61,843 nucleotides of DNA, from assembly GCA_903843705.1 (NCBI GenBank), contig CAIMQW010000063.1, forward strand, positions 1-61,843, written 5' to 3'. The notes beneath the pieces are model-generated. The model had not been told where the DNA came from. It ran no database searches and saw only the letters and a program-made list of their open reading frames with translations. The stretch is from an uncultured Holophagaceae bacterium (lineage in GTDB: Bacteria; Acidobacteriota; Holophagae; Holophagales; Holophagaceae). The position numbers were made by a program, and so were the translations under genes. This document shows positions 44,634 to 52,922 of this stretch, one piece after another (the stretch's first letter is position 1; every line of letters starts with the position of its first letter).

Positions 44634-44659
44634 AAAACGGCCCCGATCGGGGCCGTTTT
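44634..44659. terminator. Bidirectional terminator between pilQ and the zinc-ribbon gene
   Basis: A perfect 26-base palindrome, with AAAACGGCCCC pairing to GGGGCCGTTTT. The T-run on the plus strand ends pilQ and the T-run on the minus strand ends the convergent gene at 44680. Confidence 0.85.
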
Positions 44660-44679
44660 CATGTCTATGAAAAGAAAAA

Positions 44680-44880
44680 CTACTTGGCGATGGGCAGGGT
44701 GCGGACCAGGCGCTTGCAGCTGTTGCAGAGCAGCGTGAAGTTGTCCGGCTGCTCGAAGTGATACTTGAAGCCCGGATCCTCGTCCACCTTCTCCATGTGT
44801 CCAAAGTGGTATTCGGCGATGCGCACGCTCTGGGGGGCGGTCAGATCGGCGCCGCAGTGGGTGCAGGAGATGGCGGCCAT
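44680..44880 (-). CDS. Small zinc-ribbon protein, function unknown
   Basis: 66 residues. Two Cys pairs (CTHCG near residue 6 and CNSCK near 52) form a likely zinc ribbon, flanking a ~45-residue segment rich in His, Glu and Asp. No known family is recognised. GAGGAG lies 5 bases before the ATG and a terminator follows, so it is expressed as a real gene. It could bind nucleic acid or act as an adaptor. Confidence 0.7.
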   Translation of the reverse strand: MAAISCTHCGADLTAPQSVRIAEYHFGHMEKVDEDPGFKYHFEQPDNFTLLCNSCKRLVRTLPIAK

Positions 44881-44905
44881 GCTTGCTCCTCGGGAAGGCT
44901 GGGGA

Positions 44906-45058
44906 TCAGGAAAGGAAGAATTTCCAGAGCATCCAGCTTAACAGAGCCAGGGCGGCGAGGCCGACGAAGACCCGCAGCAGCACCTTTCCGAGCTGATATG
45001 CGACATAGATCACGAAGAGGGTCACGGCGGCGGCGAGGAGCAGCTGGAGGTTGGTCAC
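44906..45058 (-). CDS. Short hydrophobic membrane protein, coupled to the upstream dehydrogenase
   Basis: 50 residues read by hand. The GTG start (45058) overlaps the dehydrogenase stop as GTGA, and GGAGG lies 6 bases upstream. Two hydrophobic stretches (~5-21 LLLAAAVTLFVIYVAY, ~27-44 LLRVFVGLAALALLSWML) could form a helical hairpin in the inner membrane. No family is recognised. Coupled start, good ribosome site and composition make a real gene likely. Confidence 0.6.
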   Translation of the reverse strand: MTNLQLLLAAAVTLFVIYVAYQLGKVLLRVFVGLAALALLSWMLWKFFLS

Positions 45059-45924
45059 GAGCGCCTCCCCTGGGGATCCCACTGGAAGAAGCCGCTGCCG
45101 CTCTTGAGACCAAGGGAGCCTTCCCCGGTCTTCGACACCAGGATCCCGGGGGGGAGGAAGCGCACCTCACCCGCCTCGGCAAGCCCTTCGGCAATGCGCA
45201 GGCGGAGGTCAAGCCCGATGCGGTCCGATAGCTCCAGGGGACCCACAGGATGGCCGTAGCCGAGCGTCATGAGGGCGTCTAGATCCTCGGCCGTGGCCAC
45301 CCCGTCCTCCAGGAGCCGCATGGCCTCCAGGCCCTGGGCCAGGGCCATGCGGGCCGCGGCGAAACCCGGCTGGTCCCGGACTTGCACGACCCGCTTGCGG
45401 AGGGCGTGGCCCAGGGCGCGGGTTCGCGCCACCAGCGGCTCCGGGGTGCCGGGCGCCACGCCCATCTCCACGACGGCCATCCGGGGGACGGGCACGAAGA
45501 GGTGGAACCCCATGAGCCGGTTCGACAGGCCCGCAGCCTGGGCCAGGCCGGAGATCGGCAGGGATGAGGTCCCGGAGAGCAGCAGCAGCTCCGGGGCGCC
45601 CCAGCCCGCGGCGGCGGCCAGGGCAGGGCCCTTGCTCGCTGGGTCCTCGGGGAGGGCCTCCAGCAGGGCGCTGAGGCCCTCCAGGGCCTCGCGGGCAAAG
45701 GCCCGGGCTGTGAGGCGATCTTCCGCTTCCCGGCGCGCCTCGGGGCTCAGGCGCCCCTTGGCGACAGCCTGGTCCCAGCGGTGTTGGATCGTCTGGCGCC
45801 CTGCCTCGGCATGGAGCTGATCCCGCCCCAGCAAGCGCGTCTCCAGGCCGCACTCGGCGGCCCACTGGGCGAGGGATAGCCCCAGGGTGCCGGGTCCGAG
45901 AATCGCGAGAGGGCCTTCGGTCAT
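45055..45924 (-). CDS. 3-hydroxyacyl-CoA dehydrogenase family protein
   Basis: 289 residues, close to the ~285 of the stand-alone enzyme. An N-terminal Rossmann fold carries GPGTLG. Further family elements are NRLMGFHLFVPVPRMAVVEM (the usual form is GMHFFNP...LVE), RDQPGFAAARM, and a C-terminal domain with YGHPVGPLELSDRIGLD. It oxidises 3-hydroxyacyl-CoA with NAD. The usual catalytic HFFNP reads HLFVP. ATG 45924 has GGAGGAG upstream. Confidence 0.85.
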   Translation of the reverse strand: MTEGPLAILGPGTLGLSLAQWAAECGLETRLLGRDQLHAEAGRQTIQHRWDQAVAKGRLSPEARREAEDRLTARAFAREALEGLSALLEALPEDPASKGPALAAAAGWGAPELLLLSGTSSLPISGLAQAAGLSNRLMGFHLFVPVPRMAVVEMGVAPGTPEPLVARTRALGHALRKRVVQVRDQPGFAAARMALAQGLEAMRLLEDGVATAEDLDALMTLGYGHPVGPLELSDRIGLDLRLRIAEGLAEAGEVRFLPPGILVSKTGEGSLGLKSGSGFFQWDPQGRRS

Positions 45925-46012
45925 GGATTTGAGTCTCCTCCCGCTATGATGAACGGAAAGGGCCTCCTTGACGTCACCCCAACCAGCCCAATCCCCCGGG
46001 CCTACCTGCGCC

Positions 46013-46933
46013 ATGTTCATCGACTACGCCGCCATCACGCATCCGGGCAAGGTCCGGAAGAACAACGAGGACGCTTACCTGCTAAGCGCGCTGGATGGCG
46101 ATGAGCCCATCATCAATGGACCCATCCGGCCCCTGAAGGTGGGGGAACCGGGCCTGCTCGTGGCGGTGGCGGACGGCATGGGCGGTGCCGCGGCGGGCGA
46201 AGTGGCCAGCCATGAGGGTCTGGCGGCGGTCTCGCTCTTCCTCTTCGGCCACTGGGGCCAGCTTGGGGCTGCCGCCCGGCAGGAGCTGCTGCTCGTCCAG
46301 GCTCTCCGGACCGCTGTGACCCAGGCCAGTGCCGCCGTCCTGCGCTATTCCGACGACGACCGCACTGTCCGGGGCATGGGTTCGACCCTCACGGCGGCCG
46401 TGTTCTGGAACGGCTGCGCCTACCTGGCTCAGATCGGCGATTCCCGGGCCTACCTCGTGCGGGGGGGGCAGCTGCACCAGCTCACCGAGGACCAGACCCT
46501 GGTCAACGACCTCGTGGCCCAGGGCACGCTCACTGCTGAACAGGCCCGTGTCCATCCCCAGCGCAACATGATCACCCAGGCCCTGGGCTCGCCCCAGGCG
46601 CTGCGGGTGGCGGTCGCCCGGCTGCCCCTGCGTCAGGGCGACCAGCTGCTTTTATGCTCCGATGGCCTCCATGGCGAGGTGCCCAACCATCAGCTGCTCG
46701 ACCTGCTGAGTCGGGGTGAGCAGCCCCGGCAGAGTCTCGACCTGCTGGTTGATGCGGCCCTTCAGTCGGGTGGCCGCGACAACATCACGGGAGTTCTGCT
46801 CTCGCTCCCGGATCCGGCCCTGCCGCTTCCGAAACCGGGTGAGTCGTCCGGCCTCAAACACCTGGATCCCGACCGAGCCGAGCGCGGGCTCTGGGACCGG
46901 ATCTGTGCTTTTTTCAGGGGCGGTGCATCATGA
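46013..46933 (+). CDS. PP2C-family Ser/Thr protein phosphatase (second copy)
   Basis: 306 residues. PPM motifs: GKVRKNNEDAYLL, VAVADGMGGAAAGE, GSTLTAA, QIGDSRAYLV, LLCSDGLHGEV and GGRDNITGV. It differs from the copy at 38888 by an insertion near residue 30 and a ~45-residue C-terminal tail. ATG 46013 is used; a TTG at 45968, with GGAAAGG upstream, would add 15 residues. It overlaps the RdgC-like gene by four bases. Confidence 0.9.
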   Translation: MFIDYAAITHPGKVRKNNEDAYLLSALDGDEPIINGPIRPLKVGEPGLLVAVADGMGGAAAGEVASHEGLAAVSLFLFGHWGQLGAAARQELLLVQALRTAVTQASAAVLRYSDDDRTVRGMGSTLTAAVFWNGCAYLAQIGDSRAYLVRGGQLHQLTEDQTLVNDLVAQGTLTAEQARVHPQRNMITQALGSPQALRVAVARLPLRQGDQLLLCSDGLHGEVPNHQLLDLLSRGEQPRQSLDLLVDAALQSGGRDNITGVLLSLPDPALPLPKPGESSGLKHLDPDRAERGLWDRICAFFRGGAS

Positions 46934-47541
46934 GCATTCTGCAGGGGACGGTGTCCCTTAAACGCTTTCTGGTCCTGGGGCCGGTGCCGGACGAGAAGGA
47001 CCTCCAGGCCGGGCTGGAACAGGATCAGTTCCGCACCTTCACGGACGGACTTGAGGAAGAGCGGGTGGGCTGGTGCGACTGGCGGAACCCACTGATCACG
47101 CCGCCGGACGAGAACTGGGTCGGCCAGGAGCGCTTCGCCGTGTTCGCCCTGCGCATCGACACGCGGCGGGTGCCGTCCACGCTGCTGAAAGCCCACGTGG
47201 ACCTGCGGCTCCAGGCCCTGCAGAAGGAGCGGGACCTAACCTTTGTCGGCAAAGAGGCCCGGATCTCCCTCGCGGATGAAGTGAAGGTCGAGCTGCTGCG
47301 CAAGGTCCTCCCCACCCCCAAGGTCGTGGAGGTGGCCTGGGACCTGAAGGGCGGCATCCTCTGGACCACCGCCTCCTCCGCAAAGGCGCAGGGCATCCTG
47401 TCGAGCCTGTTCATCAAGTCCTTCGGCTGTGAGATCCATCCCCTGGCGCCCCTGGTGCTGTCGGGCCGGCTCTGTCCGGACCTTTCCGTGGAAGCGTTGA
47501 TGGCTCTGGATCCGCTGGATCTCGAACTCGAGGAGGCCTGA
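46930..47541 (+). CDS. RdgC-like protein, N-terminal half
   Basis: 203 residues. The order of elements follows the N-terminal half of RdgC (recombination-associated DNA-binding ring protein): an opening strand SVSLKRFLV-type, VGWCDWRNP, FAVFALRIDTRRVPSTLLKAHV, then ISLADEVKVELLRKVLPTPK and WTTASSAKAQGI. It stops at 47541 and the next gene starts one base later with RdgC C-terminal features. RdgC binds duplex DNA and limits RecA. Weak identity makes the assignment tentative. Confidence 0.65.
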   Translation: MSILQGTVSLKRFLVLGPVPDEKDLQAGLEQDQFRTFTDGLEEERVGWCDWRNPLITPPDENWVGQERFAVFALRIDTRRVPSTLLKAHVDLRLQALQKERDLTFVGKEARISLADEVKVELLRKVLPTPKVVEVAWDLKGGILWTTASSAKAQGILSSLFIKSFGCEIHPLAPLVLSGRLCPDLSVEALMALDPLDLELEEA

Positions 47542-47542
47542 G

Positions 47543-48103
47543 GTGAAGCCTCTAGAGCTCATGGAACAGGGTCGCTTCCTGGGGGAGGAGTTCCTCCTCT
47601 GGCTGTGGATGCGCAGCATGACTGAAGGCGGCGCCAGCGGCGAGGAGGGCGACGGCTCTGGCTGCTTTGTGGATGACGCCATCCAGCTGGCCTCCGAGCG
47701 CGGCGAGGTCAAGGAGATCTCCCTGCGCAAAGGCAACCCCTCCGAGAGCCGCGAAGCCTTCGAGGCCCTCAGCCGGGGCATGCGCCCGGCCAAGATGAAG
47801 CTCCGGATCCTTTCGGGTGACCTGGAGTGGGTGTTCACCATCAACGCGGCCACCCTCGACATGGGTACGCTGAAGCTGCCCGCCAGCACCGGCAAGGCCC
47901 CGCACGAGCGCCTCCACGACCGACTCTTCCTCCTGGAGGAGGGCGCCGGCCACCTGGAGCGCCGCCTGAAGCTCTTCCTCCGGGAGCGCTCCGGGGATCC
48001 CGCAGCCCTGCAGGAACAGCTGCGGGCCTGGGTCCTGGCCGGACGCTCCGGGGAATCCCTGACCACGGACGAGGCCGGAAGCGAGGCGCCGTGGGAGGCC
48101 TGA
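47543..48103 (+). CDS. RdgC-like protein, C-terminal half
   Basis: 186 residues. The opening LGEEFLLWLWMRS matches the LGREFLTWLW-type motif in the C-terminal part of RdgC-family proteins of Deltaproteobacteria, followed by a beta-rich region (KLRILSGDLEWVFTINAAT) and a helical tail. It begins with GTG 47543, GGAGG 6 bases upstream, so it is independently translated. Together with the previous gene it would make one RdgC-like unit in two chains. Confidence 0.6.
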   Translation: MKPLELMEQGRFLGEEFLLWLWMRSMTEGGASGEEGDGSGCFVDDAIQLASERGEVKEISLRKGNPSESREAFEALSRGMRPAKMKLRILSGDLEWVFTINAATLDMGTLKLPASTGKAPHERLHDRLFLLEEGAGHLERRLKLFLRERSGDPAALQEQLRAWVLAGRSGESLTTDEAGSEAPWEA

Positions 48104-49755
48104 GCCTCCTGCTCCTGCCCGCCATGTTCGCCGCTCCCGCGGCGCAGGAACCGCCGCCCGTGCTGGCCCAGGCCCGCACGCCCGAGGGGCGCGCCATCCT
48201 GCTGCGGCTGCAGTTCCGGAGGGGCCTGAGTGTCGAAGGCAAGGCGCTGCCCCGGGCCTTCCTCGCGAGGGGCGCGGATACCAGTGGCTGGGTCAGCTTC
48301 GAGGCCCTGAGCCCCGAGGGCAAGCGCTGGTCCCTGGCGGCCCTGTTCCCCCAGGATCAGTGGCGCCAGGGCGAGGTCCGGCACCGGGTCAGCCACCCTG
48401 AGGTCGAGTCCGTGTGGACCCTGGCGGCCCTCTTCACCGGGCACGGCCAGAACTACGACCGCCTCATGGCCGAGAACCCCGAGCTGCCCGAGAAGCTGCG
48501 GGAGGGGGACCTGTGGCGCATCCCGCGGAGCCTGCTCTCGGCGGACCTCGGCGGCCCCGGGCGGGCTCCCGACCGCTCCCAGCCTGAGGATGCCCTGGAC
48601 GACGAGGCTCGCGTTGCGGCCTACCGGGCGCTGCTCTCCTTCAGCGAGGACGGCCTCGGGAAGTACGCGGCCTATCGCCTCCGCAAGGGCGAGGCGCTCT
48701 ATTCGAGCGTGGTCATTCGATATACCGACCGCGTGGACCCCAAGGGCGTGAGCGAGCTGGCGGACCTCATCGCGCGCCGCAGCGGCATTGACGACGTCCG
48801 CAGCATTCAGCCGGGCCAGCTCATCAAGATCCCGCTGGCCTACCTGGCCGACCCCTTCCAGACGGAGGGCAGCTCCGAGCTCGCCGAAGAACGGGAGATC
48901 CGCGCCGAGGTTCGGCGCACCGTCCGCGTGGACGCGGGGCCCAAGCTCAAGGGGGTCTGCATCGTCCTCGATGCGGGCCACGGGGGCGTGGATCCGGGTG
49001 CCCGGGCCAACGGCATCTGGGAATCGGACTTCGTCTACGACATCTCCATGCGGGTGCGCCGCCTCCTGGAGCAGGAGACGGATGCCCAGGTGAGCAGCAC
49101 CATCCGCTACCCGGGACTAGGGTTCCGGAACCGCGAAGAGATCCGCACCCCCAGCCGTGCGGCGGAGATCCTCACTACGCCGCCCTTTGCGGTGGACGGA
49201 GAGAGTCCCTCGGCCGTGAGCGTCCACCTGCGCTGGGTGCTGTCCAACGACCTCTTTGCCAGCTTCCGGAAGGCCCATGGGGATGCTCAGAAGACCCTCT
49301 TCCTGAGCTTCCATGCCGACAGCCTGCACCCCTCGGCCCGGGGCTCGATGATCTACGTGCCGGGTGCGGCCCTGGTGCCATCCAGCTTTGGCTTGGGGGG
49401 CCGTTCGATGGGGAACGTGGCCGAAGGCAAGCGCTCGGGCCGGGTCACATTCTCCGGCAAGGAAAAGCTGCAGGGTGAGGCCCGCAGCCGCCAGTTCTCG
49501 GAGGCCCTGCTGAAGGCCCTGGAGCAGGACCGCATCCCCATCCACGCCAACCGGCCCATCCGGAACGTCATCCACCGGAGTGGCGGGAAGTGGGTGCCCG
49601 CAGTCATCCGCTACAGCACCGGCGCCACCAAGGTGCTCATCGAGGTGGCGAACCTCACCAACGAGGAGGACGCTGCCAACCTTCGGGATCCCGGCTTCCG
49701 GGAGCGCTATGCGGGGGCTGTGGTGGACGCGATCCGGGCCTACTACCGGAAATAG
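48091..49755 (+). CDS. N-acetylmuramoyl-L-alanine amidase with LysM-like repeats
   Basis: 554 residues. Signal peptide at ~1-18 (LLLLPAMFAAPAAQ). Two LysM-like units (~100-150 and ~195-250) should bind peptidoglycan. A zinc Amidase_3 domain follows (~287-554): DAGHGGVDPGA (His), SDFVYDIS (Glu), FLSFHADS (His) and LIEVANLTN (catalytic Glu). It cuts between MurNAc and L-Ala. GTG 48091 is inferred because GAGG lies 5 bases upstream and the signal peptide begins there; it overlaps the RdgC-like gene by 13 bases. Confidence 0.88.
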   Translation: MGGLSLLLLPAMFAAPAAQEPPPVLAQARTPEGRAILLRLQFRRGLSVEGKALPRAFLARGADTSGWVSFEALSPEGKRWSLAALFPQDQWRQGEVRHRVSHPEVESVWTLAALFTGHGQNYDRLMAENPELPEKLREGDLWRIPRSLLSADLGGPGRAPDRSQPEDALDDEARVAAYRALLSFSEDGLGKYAAYRLRKGEALYSSVVIRYTDRVDPKGVSELADLIARRSGIDDVRSIQPGQLIKIPLAYLADPFQTEGSSELAEEREIRAEVRRTVRVDAGPKLKGVCIVLDAGHGGVDPGARANGIWESDFVYDISMRVRRLLEQETDAQVSSTIRYPGLGFRNREEIRTPSRAAEILTTPPFAVDGESPSAVSVHLRWVLSNDLFASFRKAHGDAQKTLFLSFHADSLHPSARGSMIYVPGAALVPSSFGLGGRSMGNVAEGKRSGRVTFSGKEKLQGEARSRQFSEALLKALEQDRIPIHANRPIRNVIHRSGGKWVPAVIRYSTGATKVLIEVANLTNEEDAANLRDPGFRERYAGAVVDAIRAYYRK

Positions 49756-49820
49756 CACCCTCGGCGCGAAGGCACCTTTCGCGCCCACTGAAAGACACCA
49801 GTATGGAGGGGGAGGTACAG

Positions 49821-50234
49821 ATGCGGTGGCTCCTAGTGGCGCTCCTTCTGATGGCAGGCCTCGGCTGCCGGAAGCCAGAGCCGGTCGCCCCGCCCCAGGC
49901 GCGGCTGGTAGTGCGCTTCCTGGACCGCGACGCGGTGCTGGACTTGACCGGGCTGCCCCCGGAGGGATTCTGGCGCGTGATGAACGCAGGCCAGTGGGAG
50001 CCGCTGGAGGTGCGCTGGAAGGGGGGCGCCCCGCGCATTGGGGCCGCCGTGGTGGGCCGCACGGCACCGGACTGGGTGCTCCTGGAGGATCCCGCCCTCG
50101 ACACGCACCGGGTCATCATGCGCGGTCCCGGTCCGGAGGAATTGGCCCAGCGGAATCAGCGCATGGACCCCGACGAGCGCGACGCCATGGCCCTGCTGGG
50201 CGTGCTGTGGGTACTCGGCTGGGCCCGACACTGA
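49821..50234 (+). CDS. Small lipoprotein, function unknown
   Basis: 137 residues. Lipoprotein signal with lipobox LMAGLGC (Cys ~15), then a Pro-rich stretch and a compact domain containing LVVRFLDRDAVLDLTGLPPEGFW and a hydrophobic C-terminus. GGAGG lies 5 bases before ATG 49821. It lies 65 bases after the amidase and may be its partner. No family recognised. Confidence 0.7.
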   Translation: MRWLLVALLLMAGLGCRKPEPVAPPQARLVVRFLDRDAVLDLTGLPPEGFWRVMNAGQWEPLEVRWKGGAPRIGAAVVGRTAPDWVLLEDPALDTHRVIMRGPGPEELAQRNQRMDPDERDAMALLGVLWVLGWARH

Positions 50235-50238
50235 CGCC

Positions 50239-51393
50239 TCAGACCTTCATGGCCTCGCGGGCGCCCAGCACCTTGGCCAGGGCGGCTTCGGGGGTGTCGG
50301 CCAGGGCGGTCAGGTGGCCCATCTTCCGGCCGGGGCGGGCCTCGAGCTTGCCATAGAGGTGCAGCTTCACGTCCCGGTGGGCGAGGATCCGCTCCCAGGG
50401 CGGCTCGCCGGTGGCGGGCCAGAGATCCCCCAGCAGGTTGGCCATGGCCGCCGGCCGTAGCAGGGCCGTGTCGCCCAGGGGCAGGCCGCAGACGGCGCGC
50501 ACCTGCTGCTCGAACTGGCTGGTAACGCAGGCGTCGATGGTGGCGTGGCCGCTGTTGTGGGGCCGCGGGGCCAGCTCATTGACCAGCAACTCGCCGCCGG
50601 GCTTGAGGAAGAACTCCACCGTGAGCATGCCGACCACCCCCAGGGTCGCGGCGATCTCCAGGGCCATGGCCTGGGCCTGCGCTGCCACGGCGTCCGGGAT
50701 CCGGGCCGGAAAGACGGTGGTGTCCAGGATGTGGTTCCTGTGTGCGTTCTCAGCCACGGGCCAGACGCAGGACTCGCCGGTGGCGGAGCGGGCGCAGATG
50801 ACACTGCACTCCAGCTGGAAGGGCACCCAGGCCTCGAGGATGCCCTGCTGAGCGCCCAGGGCCGCGATGGCTGGCGCCAGGTCTGCGGGGGAGGTGAGCT
50901 TCTGCTGGCCCTTCCCGTCGTAGCCGAAACTGGCGGTCTTGAGCACGGCGGGCAGGCCCAGATCAGCTACTGCGGCCTGGAGGTCCGCCAGGCTGTCGAT
51001 GGATCGGAAGGGGGTCACAGGGAAGCCATGCTCGGCCAGGAAGGTCTTCTCCCGCAGGCGGTGCTGCACGGTGTGGAGCACGCTCGCCGCGGGGTGCATG
51101 GGGCGCAGGCCGGCCACCGCCGCCAGGGTCTCCGCGGGGATGTTCTCGAACTCGACCGTGACCACGTCCACGCCCCGGGCCAGGGCCTGCGCGGCGTAGA
51201 CGTCGTTGTAGGCAGCGCGGATCTCCAGGTCCGCCACCTGCCCTGCGGGGCAGTCGTGGCCCGGGTCCAGGGCGTGGACGCGGAAGCCCAGGTTGCGGGC
51301 GGCCAGGGTGAACATGCGGCCCAGCTGGCCGCCGCCGAGCAGGCCCAAGGCGGCACCAGGGCGGATGGGAGTGGACTTCGGTGCATCGGCCAT
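50239..51393 (-). CDS. purK: 5-(carboxyamino)imidazole ribonucleotide synthase
   Basis: 384 residues, ATP-grasp. The start LGLLGGGQLGRMF is the PurK signature, with VVTVEFENIP, KTASFGYDGKGQ and VNELAPRPHNSGHATIDA. It attaches bicarbonate to AIR using ATP in purine synthesis. No purE is adjacent. ATG 51393 is chosen; ATG 51408 is five residues upstream and neither has a strong ribosome site. Confidence 0.93.
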   Translation of the reverse strand: MADAPKSTPIRPGAALGLLGGGQLGRMFTLAARNLGFRVHALDPGHDCPAGQVADLEIRAAYNDVYAAQALARGVDVVTVEFENIPAETLAAVAGLRPMHPAASVLHTVQHRLREKTFLAEHGFPVTPFRSIDSLADLQAAVADLGLPAVLKTASFGYDGKGQQKLTSPADLAPAIAALGAQQGILEAWVPFQLECSVICARSATGESCVWPVAENAHRNHILDTTVFPARIPDAVAAQAQAMALEIAATLGVVGMLTVEFFLKPGGELLVNELAPRPHNSGHATIDACVTSQFEQQVRAVCGLPLGDTALLRPAAMANLLGDLWPATGEPPWERILAHRDVKLHLYGKLEARPGRKMGHLTALADTPEAALAKVLGAREAMKV

Positions 51394-51440
51394 GAGCCAT
51401 TGTGGCATTCTCGGAACAGAACGACGAACGGAGGCCCCGC

Positions 51441-51926
51441 ATGGATCACGTGCACCTGATCACCCTGTCGGACCGGGCCTCCCGCGGCGAGTACCAGGAC
51501 CAGTCCACGCCCCTGCTGACGGAGTGGCTGAAGGGGCAGGGGGTCCAGGCCGTGACTGCGGCGCTCCTGCCCGATGAGCCTGACCAGCTGGAGCAGGACC
51601 TGCGAGGCCAGGTGGCGGCGGGCACCCCGCTGGTGCTCACCTGTGGTGGCACGGGATTTGGCACCCGGGACACCACTCCCGAGGCCACCCGGGGCGTCAT
51701 CGAGCGGGAGGCCCCCGGCATCTGCGAGCTCATTCGGGCCCGGGGCGGCCACCCCCTCGCCTTCGCCAGCCGGGCCGTCTGCGGCATCGCCGGCCACACA
51801 GTGATCCTGAACCTGTCAGGGCGGCCCGCGGCGGCCCTGGAGCAGATCCAGCTGGCCTGGCCCCTGCTGGCCCATGCCGTGGGGGTCCTGCGCAAGGAGA
51901 GCAATGCCGGGGGGCCTTGCACGTGA
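51441..51926 (+). CDS. Molybdopterin adenylyltransferase-type MoaB/MogA protein
   Basis: 161 residues. The N-terminus ITLSDRASRGEYQDQS and the motif LTCGGTGFGTRDTTPEAT are diagnostic of MoaB/MogA, which adenylate molybdopterin before metal insertion. GGAGG precedes ATG 51441. It is divergent from purK with a 47-base gap and shares its stop with the next start (GTGA). Confidence 0.9.
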   Translation: MDHVHLITLSDRASRGEYQDQSTPLLTEWLKGQGVQAVTAALLPDEPDQLEQDLRGQVAAGTPLVLTCGGTGFGTRDTTPEATRGVIEREAPGICELIRARGGHPLAFASRAVCGIAGHTVILNLSGRPAAALEQIQLAWPLLAHAVGVLRKESNAGGPCT

Positions 51927-52138
51927 GGGTCTGGGCGCGCGTCAACCACGTGGGCTGGGTGCACCTCTGGCGCAGCCAGCAGGCCTTCGATGAGGCCGAG
52001 GCCTCGGCCCACTTCTTCAACGGCCGCAGCGACCCGCGCTGGCAGGAGGCGACCCTGAGCCCCGAGCAGCAGCAAAGCCTGGCCACCGGCGAGCTGGTCG
52101 AGATCGACGATCCCGGCTACTTACTGGACGAAGACTGA
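51923..52138 (+). CDS. Small acidic protein coupled to the MoaB/MogA gene
   Basis: 71 residues, with no signal peptide or membrane segment. It begins VRVWARVNHVGW and has an acidic C-terminus. GTG 51923 overlaps the upstream stop (GTGA), with a G-run 8 bases upstream; TTG 51917 is an alternative. No family recognised; coupling suggests a shared function with the molybdenum-cofactor gene. Confidence 0.55.
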   Translation: MRVWARVNHVGWVHLWRSQQAFDEAEASAHFFNGRSDPRWQEATLSPEQQQSLATGELVEIDDPGYLLDED

Positions 52139-52141
52139 GCC

Positions 52142-52879
52142 TCAGCTCGGCCCGGCCACAGCGGCTTCCAGACGGTGGAAGAGGGCGAGCAGGGAGCAGC
52201 TGAGCCAGAGGTTGAGCAGGCCTCCCAGGAAGTTGAAGCACCAGAAGGCCGGGTGCTTCAGGCGCAGCAGCGCGCCGGGGCCTAGGTCGGGGTCCGTGGC
52301 GGGCAGCAGGTGGTCCATGGCCCAGCTCGCGGCCATGTTGTATGTCAGGGCCACGAGAATCATCGCCAGCACCGCCTGGACGATGCGGGGCCAGCTTCGG
52401 GCCATGGCGGCCTGGCTTCCCTTGAGGGCGGCCACGAAGCCTTCTCCGCGGAGCAGCATCCGCATGGGAGCCCAGCCGAACAGGGTCAGGACCACGATGC
52501 CGGGAATGAGGAAGAGCAGCAGGCCCAGCCCCACGGTCACGCTCACGCCCAGGCGGGCGAGGAAGGTCGCCAGCCAGCGCTGGTCGAACAGGCCCTGCCA
52601 GCCCGCGGCCGGATTCGCGGGCAGGTTGAGCACCTCGGCATCCAGCTGGGCCTGCAGGCGCGGGATGAAGAACATTTCCAGAGGCAGCAGGGCGGCGAAG
52701 CCGAAGATCGGCTGGAAGATCAGGCTGGGCCCCACGCCGGCGGCGAGCTCCAGGGCGGGTGCGAGCTGGGCCAGGACCATGGCCAGCAGCGCCAGGCCCA
52801 GGGCCATGGCCGGATGGCGGCGCAGGAGGACGTACCCTTCGCGGAGGGCACCCAGATGGGAGGGGAGGGCTGTGCGCAT
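52142..52879 (-). CDS. Predicted membrane protein, function unknown
   Basis: 245 residues with about five membrane segments (residues ~24-45, ~53-70, ~110-140, ~165-185, ~215-235). An N-terminal amphipathic region resembles DUF4013/YciC-like membrane proteins (LREGYVLLRRHPAMALGLALL), but the link is weak. Convergent with the preceding gene by 3 bases and divergent from yqgE. Confidence 0.65.
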   Translation of the reverse strand: MRTALPSHLGALREGYVLLRRHPAMALGLALLAMVLAQLAPALELAAGVGPSLIFQPIFGFAALLPLEMFFIPRLQAQLDAEVLNLPANPAAGWQGLFDQRWLATFLARLGVSVTVGLGLLLFLIPGIVVLTLFGWAPMRMLLRGEGFVAALKGSQAAMARSWPRIVQAVLAMILVALTYNMAASWAMDHLLPATDPDLGPGALLRLKHPAFWCFNFLGGLLNLWLSCSLLALFHRLEAAVAGPS

Positions 52880-52922
52880 CCCTCCAGCCTAACGGGTGCG
52901 GTGGGCTATCATCATCGGCATC

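Noticed and set aside
43488-44804. A 438-residue minus-strand open frame across pilQ
   Set aside because: Antisense to a clear secretin and crosses the bidirectional terminator.
47236-48981. A 581-residue minus-strand open frame
   Set aside because: Antisense to the RdgC-like and amidase genes, which have signal peptides, ribosome sites and catalytic motifs.
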